A stretch of 49,649 nt of DNA from Leptolyngbya sp. Prado105. GTDB lineage: Bacteria; Cyanobacteriota; Cyanobacteriia; Leptolyngbyales; Leptolyngbyaceae. The stretch lies in the NCBI GenBank assembly GCA_025454375.1, contig JALOOO010000008.1, positions 1 to 49,649 on the forward strand. The letters run 5' to 3'. The notes below the pieces were generated by a model, which was given only the letters and a program-made list of their open reading frames with translations, was not told where the DNA came from and did not search any database. Positions 39,874-49,649 of the stretch are shown here, in pieces; position 1 is the first letter of the stretch, and each line of letters begins with the position of its first letter. The position numbers and the translations under genes are program-made.

Positions 39874-42399
39874 CTACATCAAAGTATCAGGACAATGAAT
39901 CGAACAGGGTTCATTTGGAGGGCAGATCTTGAGTGGATCAATTTTCCAAACCTCTTTCACATAGTCTCGAATCGAGCGATCGCTCGAAAATTTGCCCATT
40001 CGCGCTGTATTCAAAATGGACATGCGAGTCCATTGATCTTGATCGCGATACGCTTCACCCACGCGCTCTTGAGCTTCAATGTAAGATTGATAATCTGCAA
40101 AGAGTAGATAGGGGTCTTGGGACATCAACGAAGTCACTAAAGGCTTAAATAGCATTGGATCGCCTTGAGAAAAGAAGCCAGAGCTAATTCGGTCGATCGC
40201 GTTTCTTAGTTCTGCATTTTCGTTGTAGTAGCTCATCGGATCGTAGCCTTTTGACTTGAGATCCGAAACGTCTGGAGCCGTTAGTCCAAACAAGAAGAAA
40301 TTCTCTGCGCCGACTTCTTCACGGATTTCGATATTTGCACCGTCGAGTGTTCCGATCGTGAGTGCGCCGTTCATTGAGAACTTCATATTGCCCGTGCCAG
40401 AGGCTTCTTTTCCAGCCGTTGAGATCTGTTCAGAAAGATCGGCAGCAGGATAAACTCGTTGAGCAAATTTGACGTTGTAGTCTTTGAGAAAAACGACTTT
40501 TATGCGACCTCGAACATCTGGATCAGAATTTACGACATCGGCAACAGAATTGATCAGTTTAATCATTAACTTCGCCATCTGATAGCTGGGTGCAGCTTTT
40601 CCGCCAAAGATAAAGGTTCGCGGCGTAATGTCGAGATCAGGATTCGCTTTGATCCGATTGTAGAGCGTGACGATGTGTAATACGTTTAGATGTTGACGTT
40701 TGTATTCATGAAAGCGTTTGGATTGAATGTCAAAGATAGAATCAACATTCACAGTAATTCCGTTCTGGTCTTGAATGTAGTTTGCGAGGTCTTGCTTGAT
40801 CGCTTGCTTGATCTGTCGCCATTCGTTTCTAAATTGTGCCTCTTCGACAAATGATTCTAGGTTGCGTAGCTCTTGGAGATGTTTAATCCAGTTATCTCCA
40901 ATTTTACGGGTGATCAGTTGGGTCAATCTAGGGTTACTGAGGACTATAAATCGACGAGGAGTTACCCCATTCGTTTTATTGTTAAATCGCTCCGGATACA
41001 TCTCAGCAAAATCGTGCAGGACATCTTGCTTGAGTAATTGGGTGTGCAGTTCAGCCACGCCATTAATCGAATAGCTTCCTAATGTTGCTAAGTGTGCCAT
41101 TCTCACAAAGCGATCGCCCGTTTCATCAATCAACGACATGCGTCGTACTCGATCGTCATCTTTTGGATATCTCAGTCGAACTTCATTGAGAAATCGCGCA
41201 TTCAGTTCGTAAATGATTTCTAAGTGTCGAGGGAGCAAAGAACCGAAAAGCCCAACTGACCAGCGTTCTAAAGCTTCTGGTAGCAGGGTGTGATTTGTAT
41301 ATGCCATTGTGTTTTGAGTGATGTGCCATGCTTGCTCCCACTCCATGCCATACTCATCCATCAGTAACCGCATCAATTCAGCAACCGCGATCGCAGGATG
41401 TGTATCGTTCAACTGCACCGTGAATTTTTCGTGAAAAGTTTCAATCGGTAATCCTCGACGATCGCAATGAATCCGAATCATGTCTTGCAGCGAACAAGAC
41501 ACAAAGAAATATTGCTGTTCTAAACGCAATTGTTTCCCTTGAATCTGTTCATCATTTGGATAAAGTACTTTTGAGACATTTTCGGAGAAGACTTTGTTGC
41601 CTACTGCGCCGTAGTAATCTCCCGCGTTAAAGGCTTTGAAATCGAATGAATCGACAGCCTGGGCTGACCAAAGCCGTAAGGTGTTCGTGGAACTGGTCTC
41701 ATAGCCCAAAATTGGGGTGTCATAGGGAACACCTTGCAACACGCGATCGGGAATCCATTTCACCTGACTCCGCCCTTGCTCATCGACATAGCGCTCTGTG
41801 CGTCCGCCAAGCTGAACGGTGATTGCCCACTCTGGACGCGCAATCTCCCAAGGATTGCCATTTTTTAACCATTTATCAGTAATTTCGACCTGCCAGCCGT
41901 CTCGAATATCCTGGTCAAAAATGCCAAACTCATAGCGAATCCCATACCCGATCGACGGAATATCCAAAGTCGCCATCGAATCGAGATAACACGCGGCTAA
42001 TCGCCCTAAACCGCCATTTCCTAAACCAGGTTCTTCTTCTTGCTTGAGCAGGACATCGAAATCCAAACCCAATTCCTGAACCGCTTGCCGCATTCGATCG
42101 TAGATTCCCAGATTGATCAAGTTATTGCCCAAATGCGGACCTAGCAGAAATTCAGCCGAGAGATAGCAAATTTCGCGAGGTTGAACTTTGGTATAAGTTT
42201 GGGTGCTGATCAACCAACGATACAAAAGCCGATCGCGCACCGTGTAAGCCAACGCCATGTAGTAATCATGCAGCGTTGCAATTTCTGGAAACTTGCCTTG
42301 CACATAAAACAGATTGTCTAGAATGGCGCGTTTTAGGGTTTCGATTTCTAATCCAGTGCGATCGTCTTCGATTTGGAACTGAGCGTCTTGAGCTTGCAT
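39874..42399 (-). CDS. glgP: Glycogen phosphorylase
   Basis: 841-residue phosphorylase that releases glucose-1-phosphate from glycogen. Family marks: EFLLGPHLGNNLINLGIYD near the N-terminus, EPGLGNGGLGRLAACYLDSM, the IQLNDTHPAIA-like VQLNDTHPAIA, KTNGVTPRRF, and the PLP lysine region GTGNMKFSMNGALTIGTLDGANIEI (described by its key GTGNMKF residues). Length is normal. It is divergent from pgm with a 147-base spacer, so glucose-1-phosphate production and its conversion to glucose-6-phosphate can be controlled from one region. Confidence 0.96.
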   Translation of the reverse strand: MQAQDAQFQIEDDRTGLEIETLKRAILDNLFYVQGKFPEIATLHDYYMALAYTVRDRLLYRWLISTQTYTKVQPREICYLSAEFLLGPHLGNNLINLGIYDRMRQAVQELGLDFDVLLKQEEEPGLGNGGLGRLAACYLDSMATLDIPSIGYGIRYEFGIFDQDIRDGWQVEITDKWLKNGNPWEIARPEWAITVQLGGRTERYVDEQGRSQVKWIPDRVLQGVPYDTPILGYETSSTNTLRLWSAQAVDSFDFKAFNAGDYYGAVGNKVFSENVSKVLYPNDEQIQGKQLRLEQQYFFVSCSLQDMIRIHCDRRGLPIETFHEKFTVQLNDTHPAIAVAELMRLLMDEYGMEWEQAWHITQNTMAYTNHTLLPEALERWSVGLFGSLLPRHLEIIYELNARFLNEVRLRYPKDDDRVRRMSLIDETGDRFVRMAHLATLGSYSINGVAELHTQLLKQDVLHDFAEMYPERFNNKTNGVTPRRFIVLSNPRLTQLITRKIGDNWIKHLQELRNLESFVEEAQFRNEWRQIKQAIKQDLANYIQDQNGITVNVDSIFDIQSKRFHEYKRQHLNVLHIVTLYNRIKANPDLDITPRTFIFGGKAAPSYQMAKLMIKLINSVADVVNSDPDVRGRIKVVFLKDYNVKFAQRVYPAADLSEQISTAGKEASGTGNMKFSMNGALTIGTLDGANIEIREEVGAENFFLFGLTAPDVSDLKSKGYDPMSYYNENAELRNAIDRISSGFFSQGDPMLFKPLVTSLMSQDPYLLFADYQSYIEAQERVGEAYRDQDQWTRMSILNTARMGKFSSDRSIRDYVKEVWKIDPLKICPPNEPCSIHCPDTLM

Positions 42400-42528
42400 A
42401 AGATTTAATTTGGACTTCGATGTGCTGAGGGTAGCAAGAATACCGAACGTGAATCGGTAAATAAATCTAAAGCGCTCGATCGCATCGGGTTAAATTTGGG
42501 CGAATGCCCAACCGCCCCCTTTGGATAG

Positions 42529-44229
<1,701 letters not shown>

Positions 44230-44249
44230 TTTCGAGGATAAATTTGAGG

Positions 44250-44280
44250 AGCCTCCTAGACTGAAATCTAGGGGGCTTTT
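44250..44280 (+). terminator. Rho-independent terminator of pgm
   Basis: An 11-bp stem, AGCCTCCTAGA (44250-44260) with TCTAGGGGGCT (44267-44277, one G-T pair), 6-base loop, followed by TTT. It starts 20 bases after the pgm stop. Confidence 0.85.
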
Positions 44281-44292
44281 AAGTAGATGAAC

Positions 44293-44492
44293 CTGATTGA
44301 CTGACAAAACTTCTGAAAGTCTCTTCACTTCGTTGTCATTCCGCCCGCGCGTGAACGGCGGGCTAACAAGATAACCCCACTCAAGTGGGCTGAACACTCT
44401 TCTGAGTGTGCTTTAGCACAGTTGTCGCCATTAGCCCGCCGTTCACGTGCGGGCGGGACATGCAATTCTGAAGAGATGTGTCAGTCAATCAG
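44293..44492 (+). mobile_element. MITE-like palindromic element, copy 3
   Basis: 200 bp, same ends (CTGATTGACTGACAAAAC left) and inner palindrome, same orientation as copy 2 and close to it in sequence. No target duplication is visible (GTAGATGAAC left, ATCTCCGATG right), so it is older or was trimmed. It lies just behind the pgm terminator. Confidence 0.88.
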
Positions 44493-44597
44493 ATCTCCGA
44501 TGTTAAGTTCCCAGTTTAGGTTAGCATCCTCAGAGTGTTCAAGGTATGGCTGCGATTTAGTCCAAGCCGCTTTGCGCGATCGCGCTGTCAAAGTTGT

Positions 44598-44632
44598 TGC
44601 GATCGCACCTCAGAAGCAAGTACCACGATCGC
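44598..44632 (+). repeat. 35-bp direct repeat, left copy
   Basis: These 35 bases are identical to 45527-45561. Both copies contain GCGATCGC and CACGATCGC but the whole stretch, not just the HIP1 octamers, is shared. The two copies flank the VapBC pair 4. Confidence 0.85.
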
Positions 44633-44689
44633 GGTCAGAGAAGGCTTGAAAAGTATTGAAAGTCTCTTCGCTGGGCGATGGTTCCATTT

Positions 44690-45112
44690 TTATGAATCCA
44701 GCCAGTTTGTTAGTTTGAGATTGGAGACAAGCTGAAAATCTTTGAGATTCCGAGTGACGAGGGTGGCTCGATGAGCGATCGCAATGCTTGCAATCAGTAG
44801 GTCAGATCGTCCCATTTTGCGTAATGACCTTTGTGATTTTAGGCGTTCAAACTGTTCCACCGCAGTTTGCTCGAAAGGAATGATTCTGAGGTCGTTGAGG
44901 AGTTGTTCAGTCTGGGTCAGAAGGAATTGGGCACGCAGCAGAGATTCTCCGTCAGTGGCTTTCAATAAATAGTCAATTCGTCCTCTCAGAAGTTCGGCTT
45001 TGGTGATGATAGTAATCCCAACTTGAGGATCATCTAGATCTCGAAGACGATTCATGACTCGCTCATTGCCTGCGTAAAGAGCGGTAACAATGTTGGTGTC
45101 GAGCAAATGCAT
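44690..45112 (-). CDS. vapC: PIN-domain ribonuclease toxin (pair 4)
   Basis: 140-residue PIN toxin. Active-site acids: Asp5 (LLDTN), Glu40 (TKAELLRG), Asp104 (GRSDLLIA) and Asp125 in TRNLKDF, with the TRNxxDF signature. Normal VapC size and no sign of damage. Predicted Mg-dependent RNase. Its gene follows the antitoxin gene by three bases on the same strand. The pair is bracketed by the 35-bp direct repeats. Confidence 0.9.
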   Translation of the reverse strand: MHLLDTNIVTALYAGNERVMNRLRDLDDPQVGITIITKAELLRGRIDYLLKATDGESLLRAQFLLTQTEQLLNDLRIIPFEQTAVEQFERLKSQRSLRKMGRSDLLIASIAIAHRATLVTRNLKDFQLVSNLKLTNWLDS

Positions 45113-45115
45113 GAA

Positions 45116-45439
45116 TTAATCGTCCAGACTGATTGGGGAGGTCTGACGATCGCGATCAATCTGCGCTTGCAGTTCTACAAGGGTTTTATCATTTGCAAAT
45201 ACTCCGGCTTGGCGCAATAAAACAGCGCGTTGGTCGCGATTTTGGAGCCAGTCGTCAATGGCAGTTTTCAGGAAGCGCCAGGTGTTGTTAACCTGTTGCC
45301 CTGGAATATTGCCCGCGATCGCTTCTTGCGCCACAACTTCTGGCGACAGCCGTAGGTAGGCTGCTGTCTCTTCTAGAGTAAGCACGTTAGGAAGGATGGC
45401 TGTCATGACAGGAATGGTTGCAATAATCACCATGCTCAT
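45116..45439 (-). CDS. Helix-turn-helix antitoxin (pair 4)
   Basis: 107 residues. Residues about 18-62 (LTLEETAAYLRLSPEVVAQEAIAGNIPGQQVNNTWRFLKTAIDDWL, marked by LEETAAYL and WRFLKTAIDDW) form an excisionase/MerR-like winged helix domain, used here as the DNA-binding half of an antitoxin. The rest should bind the toxin. Several in-frame ATGs exist (45439, 45433, 45406); none has a clear Shine-Dalgarno sequence, so the exact start is open. A winged-helix antitoxin next to PIN is common in cyanobacteria. Confidence 0.75.
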   Translation of the reverse strand: MSMVIIATIPVMTAILPNVLTLEETAAYLRLSPEVVAQEAIAGNIPGQQVNNTWRFLKTAIDDWLQNRDQRAVLLRQAGVFANDKTLVELQAQIDRDRQTSPISLDD

Positions 45440-45526
45440 TTTAGCGCAGATGCTTTGGGCATTTCCCTGAGGAATGCACAGCGCGATTTCGCCTCAACAT
45501 ACCAGGGTCGCACCTTGAGAAAATTC

Positions 45527-45561
45527 TGCGATCGCACCTCAGAAGCAAGTACCACGATCGC
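45527..45561 (+). repeat. 35-bp direct repeat, right copy
   Basis: Identical to 44598-44632; see the left copy. The bases outside the 35-mer differ at once on both sides. Confidence 0.85.
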
Positions 45562-45812
45562 TACCAAGACGTTCATACGATCGCGACACTCCCTCCACCG
45601 AACCTCCAGCGTGCATTGAGGTCAGTTCTGAAGTGCATCGAGGTCAGTTCTGAAGTGCGTGGGTAGAACTTCGCGGTTAAGCCATACGGCTCATGCGAGA
45701 CAACCCAGTGCAGCAGGGCAATGATATCGCACTCCAGTCGATCGCGCTTTGCCATCTCGTCGGGGAACCCTAAACCCAGTTTCATGATGCAATGAGTGCA
45801 TCAATCCACTGA
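45562..45812. other. Non-coding stretch with a 22-bp tandem repeat
   Basis: Together with 45440-45561 this makes about 370 bases without a supported gene. Two 22-base units lie at 45613-45634 and 45635-45656 and differ at one base. A 70-codon minus frame over 45573-45785 contains the repeat and has no start signal, so it is not called a gene. Confidence 0.5.
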
Positions 45813-46391
45813 ATGAATACCAAAAAAACAGTAAACGGCACAAATAACGGCAACGGGTCTGCCAGCCCAACTTCCCCCTCCCTCGTCTTATCCGACTCCT
45901 CCCCCACATCCTCTGATTCCGACTACTTTTCCCCTAGCGATCGCGAAGAAGCCCTAAAACTGCTGATGCTCCTACGCGAAGTCTTACCCCCCCTGCGCGA
46001 CCTCACCGTTGAAGAACGACGATCGCTCCCCGGCATGGGCGATGCCAACCGCACCTTCGCAGGCAAAGTCTTGGAAGTAATCTTACAAAACTCCGACTTC
46101 CTACCCCGCACCTTCGACCTCGATCGCTACCAAAATCAGCTAGAAACCTTTGATAACCTCTCTGCGATCGCCAGAAGAATGACCCAACTGTCAAATCTGA
46201 TCAATGCGACAATGACCGCGATCGGATCAGAAGTCCACGACAGTTCATTGACCGTCTACCGCTATGCGAAAGCAAGCGGTCAGGGAGCAAGCCTAGACGC
46301 AGCAAAAGCAGAAATGAAGCAACGCTTCACCTCAAACTCTAAAGGCAAAAAGAAGGAAAAAGACGCAGAAAAACCCGAAGCGGATGAGTAA
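45813..46391 (+). CDS. Hypothetical protein with Ser-rich head and Lys-rich tail
   Basis: 192 residues, family not recognised. Residues 1-40 are Asn/Ser/Pro-rich and probably disordered. Residues about 43-150 form a helical domain (REEALKLLMLLREVLPP, RSLPGMGDANRTFAGKVLEVILQ, ARRMTQLSNLINATMTAIGSEVH) that contains no known catalytic motif. The tail is Lys/Glu-rich (GKKKEKDAEK). No signal peptide. The start at the first ATG has no strong Shine-Dalgarno sequence. It precedes the L,D-transpeptidase-like gene by 250 bases. A DNA-associated or filament role is possible only. Confidence 0.6.
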   Translation: MNTKKTVNGTNNGNGSASPTSPSLVLSDSSPTSSDSDYFSPSDREEALKLLMLLREVLPPLRDLTVEERRSLPGMGDANRTFAGKVLEVILQNSDFLPRTFDLDRYQNQLETFDNLSAIARRMTQLSNLINATMTAIGSEVHDSSLTVYRYAKASGQGASLDAAKAEMKQRFTSNSKGKKKEKDAEKPEADE

Positions 46392-46645
46392 GCGCGATGC
46401 CCCCAAGGGGAAATAAATTGACAATCAGGAGTCAGGAATTCGTTCTTGGCTCCTTTTTTGTGAAAGCAAAACACCCGTCGCCAATCAGTCGATTTAGATG
46501 GAGATTCATCGAATCCGTAGAAGTGTGATGCACAGAATAAAAGACAAGACGCGCTGTTGTTCAAGGAAGCTAGTAACATATCGCTGAAGGATCAGATCCT
46601 GTGTTACATTCAACTCCCAACCTGACCCACAGCCCATCCAGCCTT

Positions 46646-47938
46646 ATGAATTTCCGAAATTCTCTTGCGATCGCCACTCTGACACTTCTCCTCGGTGCGA
46701 TTCCAGCCCAAAGCCTCACCATTCCCCTCGCGACTGCCCAAGCCCGTATCCGCCAACGCCAATCTCAACTGAATCTCATCACCCCTGCCGCCTACGACCT
46801 CACCCGCAATCCGATCAACACTCAAACCGAAAAACGCTGGCGACAACTCCTCTGGGCAACTGCCGTCATTGAGCCACAAGATACTTACGTCAAAAACGCG
46901 ATCGCACAAATTCTCACCCTCACGCCTCAAAGACTCACGCCTCCACAAACCCGCATTGTCGAAATGGCATTGCAGATTGGAACTCAACTCTATTCGACAA
47001 ATCCAACTCCGAACCTCAGAGAACAATTTATTCAAACGATCGCGCAAAGCTCAAATCCTCGCTGGGTCGCCCTTTCGCTCTCTGCATTAGTCAAAGGTGG
47101 CGCAACGGTTCAAGAACAGCAGCAATGGATCAATCAAATTGCCCAACGCTTTCCCCGCTGGGCTGAAAATGTTAGTCTCTACACGACATTTCAGGATTTA
47201 GCAGCCCCGAGCCAAACCCCTCCACTCAGAGATTTGTTGAACTGGTCGATCGCGCCCAATCAGCAGCAGCTTTATGTCTTTTGTAGTCGCGATCGTTCTC
47301 AACTCTGTTCCGCATTCCTCAAAGATAGAAGCGGTCGATTTGTGCGAGAAAACGGGCGCTTATGGTCGATTCCATTATTAACGCGATCGTTGCATAACCT
47401 TTCCTGGAATTTTACTCGCGGTTATACACCTCAAGGAATTTATCGGATCGAAGGAACGATTCCTCAACCCGATACCGAATTCTTTCGCGCCTATGGCTAT
47501 TTCCCATTAGTAAAACTATTCGCACCGCATGAATCTGGCGTGAAAGAATTTATTCCAGGTCGCCGAGGCACTTTAGCTGGAAAACTTCCAGGGTACAACG
47601 CGCTTCTACCTCCAAGCTGGCGCAACTACTTTCCAATTCAAGGAAGCTACTGGGCAGGACTTGCCGGACGCAGTGAATTTAGAATTCATGGCAGCGGAGA
47701 AGATCCAGGCTTTTTCACCAATAATCAGCGCTATCCTGAAAGTGCAGGTTGGAATCCGGCGATCGGATGTCTCTCTGCTTTAGAACTCTACGACGAACAA
47801 GGAAGACTCAAAGCTAGCGATGTCCCGCGCTTGCTCAATTTATTGGGTACGAAACCCACTGGTTACTTAATCGTGGCAGAATTGCCTACAGATAGTCGGT
47901 CAATCCCGGCTCAAGTAGAAGCAGCGATCGCACGTTAA
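46646..47938 (+). CDS. Exported L,D-transpeptidase-like protein
   Basis: 430 residues. ATG 46646 gives a signal peptide (LAIATLTLLLGAIPAQS) and is preferred over ATG-like codons upstream. The middle part is a helical region of unknown type. The C-terminal third resembles a YkuD catalytic domain: FRIHGSGEDPGFF supplies the His, and NPAIGCLSALELYD the Cys, where a standard enzyme has HGCIRM-like sequence after it. Such enzymes form 3-3 peptidoglycan cross-links or attach proteins. The non-standard Cys context lowers the certainty. The next gene begins six bases later. Confidence 0.65.
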   Translation: MNFRNSLAIATLTLLLGAIPAQSLTIPLATAQARIRQRQSQLNLITPAAYDLTRNPINTQTEKRWRQLLWATAVIEPQDTYVKNAIAQILTLTPQRLTPPQTRIVEMALQIGTQLYSTNPTPNLREQFIQTIAQSSNPRWVALSLSALVKGGATVQEQQQWINQIAQRFPRWAENVSLYTTFQDLAAPSQTPPLRDLLNWSIAPNQQQLYVFCSRDRSQLCSAFLKDRSGRFVRENGRLWSIPLLTRSLHNLSWNFTRGYTPQGIYRIEGTIPQPDTEFFRAYGYFPLVKLFAPHESGVKEFIPGRRGTLAGKLPGYNALLPPSWRNYFPIQGSYWAGLAGRSEFRIHGSGEDPGFFTNNQRYPESAGWNPAIGCLSALELYDEQGRLKASDVPRLLNLLGTKPTGYLIVAELPTDSRSIPAQVEAAIAR

Positions 47939-47943
47939 ATCCT

Positions 47944-48627
47944 ATGCGCATTTTTTTACTCAGCTTGATTTCAATTGCACTCACGGCTCAAGCAACCTGG
48001 GCACAATCTGCCGCAGACTACCGCCAACGCGGCATCCAATATCGCGGACAAGCACAATTTCCCCAAGCGATCGAGGCTTTTCAAAAAGCAGTCGAACTCG
48101 ATCAAAAAAACCTCGCAGGTCGAATCGGCTTAGGCTGGACATTGCACCTGGCAAATCGTCGCCCAGAAGCGATCGAGATGCTGCAAAGTACAATTCTCTA
48201 CCATCCTTACAACATCGAAACGTTTAATGCGCTGGGCATTGCTTACTTAGTCAATGGCGATTTGATTCCCGCAGTCGCGGCTCATACTTGGGCAACCATG
48301 CTCAACCCAAACAACGAAATCCCCTTCTACAATTTGAGCCTTGCTTACGAACGATTGGCAATGTACGACTGGGCTGTTGAATGTGCAAAACGCGCAGCCG
48401 AGCTAGAACCGAACAATCCACATCCCTGGATTGCTTTAGCGCTTGCTTATCAGGGTCAGGGAGATTTGACCTCAGCCAAGCAAATCTATCTGCAAGCAAC
48501 GAATATGGATGCTCGATATCGCGATCGTGATTTTCTCAAATTCCTTGCCGAAGCTGGGTTTAGTGCAGAACAGATCACGATAGCCCAGAAGCTTCTCAAT
48601 CTCTCGACAACCGATGCAGCCACATGA
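47944..48627 (+). CDS. Exported TPR protein
   Basis: 227 residues. A signal peptide (MRIFLLSLISIALTAQATWA) is followed by four tetratricopeptide repeats (from about residues 24, 58, 92 and 126: FPQAIEAFQKAVELD, RPEAIEMLQSTILYH, LIPAVAAHTWATMLN, YDWAVECAKRAAELEPNN) and one more partial one. These form a protein-binding superhelix, here in the periplasm. It lies 5 bases after the L,D-transpeptidase-like gene and probably shares its transcript, hence a wall-assembly helper is plausible. Its 3' end overlaps the convergent peptidase gene by 32 bases. Confidence 0.82.
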   Translation: MRIFLLSLISIALTAQATWAQSAADYRQRGIQYRGQAQFPQAIEAFQKAVELDQKNLAGRIGLGWTLHLANRRPEAIEMLQSTILYHPYNIETFNALGIAYLVNGDLIPAVAAHTWATMLNPNNEIPFYNLSLAYERLAMYDWAVECAKRAAELEPNNPHPWIALALAYQGQGDLTSAKQIYLQATNMDARYRDRDFLKFLAEAGFSAEQITIAQKLLNLSTTDAAT

Positions 48628-49411
48628 AATTGGGCCCTTCTGGCGAGGCGACTCGTTGAATTAGATTATAAGAATACAAGAGATTTCTGCCTGGTAAATC
48701 GTTGCGGTAGCCTGTCTCAAACCATTCTCCAAAGGGATCATTGACGAGCAATCCTCGGCGATTGTATCCGCGAATCACAATAATGTGCCCGAAACTCGTA
48801 AAGTAACCATGTAGAATACAAGGCTTTCCTTCCGCGATCGCTTTCCGGATATCCAGCATTCGTCCTTGCAGAGTTAGATCATTTTTGAGTCCATAGTTTT
48901 CTGCCATGACGGCTAAATCATGCGGATCATGACGACTTAGCCCTTTATCTTCCATGTAGCGATACAGTTCATCTTCAAACTGCACCGCATTAGTACGCTG
49001 CGGGATTTGAAAATAACGCATCACCATGGCAAAACTCGTGACATTGCAGGCTCCTTTAGGATTCTCCGCATTGTTGAGTTGCGTATGATAGGGGACATTC
49101 AGCAGTTTAGAGGGGGGCAGTAGTAAATTCGGAATTCCAATACCGCTGGCTCTGCGCTCAAAGTTTTTTAACTGTCCGCGTTGGTTGAAAATTTGCACAT
49201 GCGGCTGAAAGACATGCCAGGTATTTCGAGGCGGATTGCCTAAGAATTTATCCACTAGAGCAATTCGCACATGATTATTGCCGACAGGTTTGTAAGAGTG
49301 AACTTCAAACTCTTCTCCGGCTGGAATCGTGACTTTATCTTGAGCGGGTAATTTGGCAGAATCTGCGGTGGACTGCTTGAACGTTGTTGAATGTAGAACT
49401 TTGAGTTTCAT
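48596..49411 (-). CDS. C39-family-like cysteine peptidase
   Basis: 271 residues. The C-terminal about 160 residues match peptidase_C39-like proteins: LLNVPYHTQLNN, catalytic Cys in PKGACNVTSFAMV, GKPCILHGYFTSFGHIIVIRG with the His, and VNDPFGEW with the Asp. The N-terminal 90 residues are a small SH3-like domain (TIPAGEEFEVHSYKPVGNNHVRIALVDK). No signal peptide or transporter domain, unlike bacteriocin-processing C39 enzymes. Substrate unknown; a peptidoglycan or small-peptide hydrolase is possible. Confidence 0.78.
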   Translation of the reverse strand: MKLKVLHSTTFKQSTADSAKLPAQDKVTIPAGEEFEVHSYKPVGNNHVRIALVDKFLGNPPRNTWHVFQPHVQIFNQRGQLKNFERRASGIGIPNLLLPPSKLLNVPYHTQLNNAENPKGACNVTSFAMVMRYFQIPQRTNAVQFEDELYRYMEDKGLSRHDPHDLAVMAENYGLKNDLTLQGRMLDIRKAIAEGKPCILHGYFTSFGHIIVIRGYNRRGLLVNDPFGEWFETGYRNDLPGRNLLYSYNLIQRVASPEGPNFMWLHRLSRD

Positions 49412-49560
49412 AAAATTAATCTCCCTGACGTTTGCAGTTTACCCAGGGTTGGGGCTGTCTCATCAGGAATCATGAGCAACCTACGCCGTTTCGGAACACA
49501 AAGATCTAAAATATTCACTCTGTGATCAAACTGACAGACTGTAGAGAAGCGAGAAAGACC

Positions 49561-49649
49561 ATGCCCGAAAATCTAAAAAGCCAAGCAATTACTCAAGGCG
49601 TTCAGCGATCGCCAAACCGTGCGATGCTCCGCGCAGTCGGGTTTCAAGA
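49561..49649 (+). CDS. ilvD: Dihydroxy-acid dehydratase, 5' end (partial)
   Basis: The first 29 codons of the gene are present and run off the window. The peptide [20 protein letters not shown] followed by MLRAVGFQ is the characteristic N-terminus of IlvD, which makes 2-keto acids in valine and isoleucine synthesis. A GAGAAAGA stretch precedes the ATG. The iron-sulphur cysteines and active site are outside the window. Confidence 0.85.
   Translation, partial: MPENLKSQAITQGVQRSPNRAMLRAVGFQ

Noticed and set aside
45573..45785. 70-residue minus-strand protein
   Set aside because: Contains a 22-bp tandem repeat, has no start signal and no recognisable family.

Overview
The window looks like chromosomal DNA of a filamentous, Leptolyngbya-like cyanobacterium. 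The octamer GCGATCGC and its core GATCGC occur very often (a HIP1-rich genome), and the gene content is cyanobacterial: mreBCD, glgP/pgm, cobK, DUF2281/PIN toxin-antitoxin pairs, DUF4351 and Rpn-like nucleases, and the start of ilvD. The genus is an inference from style and gene content; no rRNA or tRNA gene was seen.

Layout. 1-4.3 kb is an accessory island: a cut-off gene end, a Cys-rich protein, two paralogous DUF2281/PIN pairs, a small coiled-coil protein, a third VapBC pair, a deleted PIN relic, and two arrays of degenerate 21-bp repeats that bracket the third pair and the relic. 4.3-12.6 kb is a surface-polysaccharide locus on the + strand: a broken GDP-fucose-synthase-like start, a flippase, a Wzy/O-antigen-ligase-like protein, two GT4 and one GT2 glycosyltransferases and two methyltransferases. 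A DUF218 protein and a secreted barrel-like protein follow. 14.4-17.8 kb is a second accessory stretch: a DUF4160 tail plus DUF2442, an Rpn-like nuclease, a DUF4351 protein and an Rpn pseudogene, bracketed by two copies of a ~200-bp palindromic MITE. Each of those two copies has its own 10-bp target duplication; a third copy lies at 44.3 kb.

18-28 kb is mostly metabolism: bioA, cobK, a GapA-type GAPDH, a cytochrome b561-like protein, an amidohydrolase, and SDR-sucC-sucD. 28-32.7 kb is the most interesting block: five co-directional minus-strand genes encoding, in transcription order, a putative Fe(II)/2-oxoglutarate-type oxygenase, a SAM methyltransferase, a heme-oxygenase-like diiron oxidase (HDO), a stand-alone H-NOX haem nitric-oxide sensor, and a histidine kinase with an N-terminal HNOBA-like sensor region. 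I read this as a small-molecule pathway physically linked to an NO-sensing two-component input; I know of no described system with this composition, but that has not been searched.

33-37.7 kb holds an ECF sigma factor, a zinc-less putative anti-sigma factor and a Spy/CpxP-like protein, then ssb on the opposite strand, then the mreBCD cell-shape operon. 38-44.3 kb holds a Tat-exported glycosidase-like protein, a histidine phosphatase, and divergent glgP and pgm for glycogen mobilisation. After MITE copy 3 come a fourth VapBC pair, a hypothetical protein, an L,D-transpeptidase-like exported protein, a TPR lipoprotein-like or periplasmic protein, a C39-like cysteine peptidase, and the first 89 bases of ilvD running off the end.
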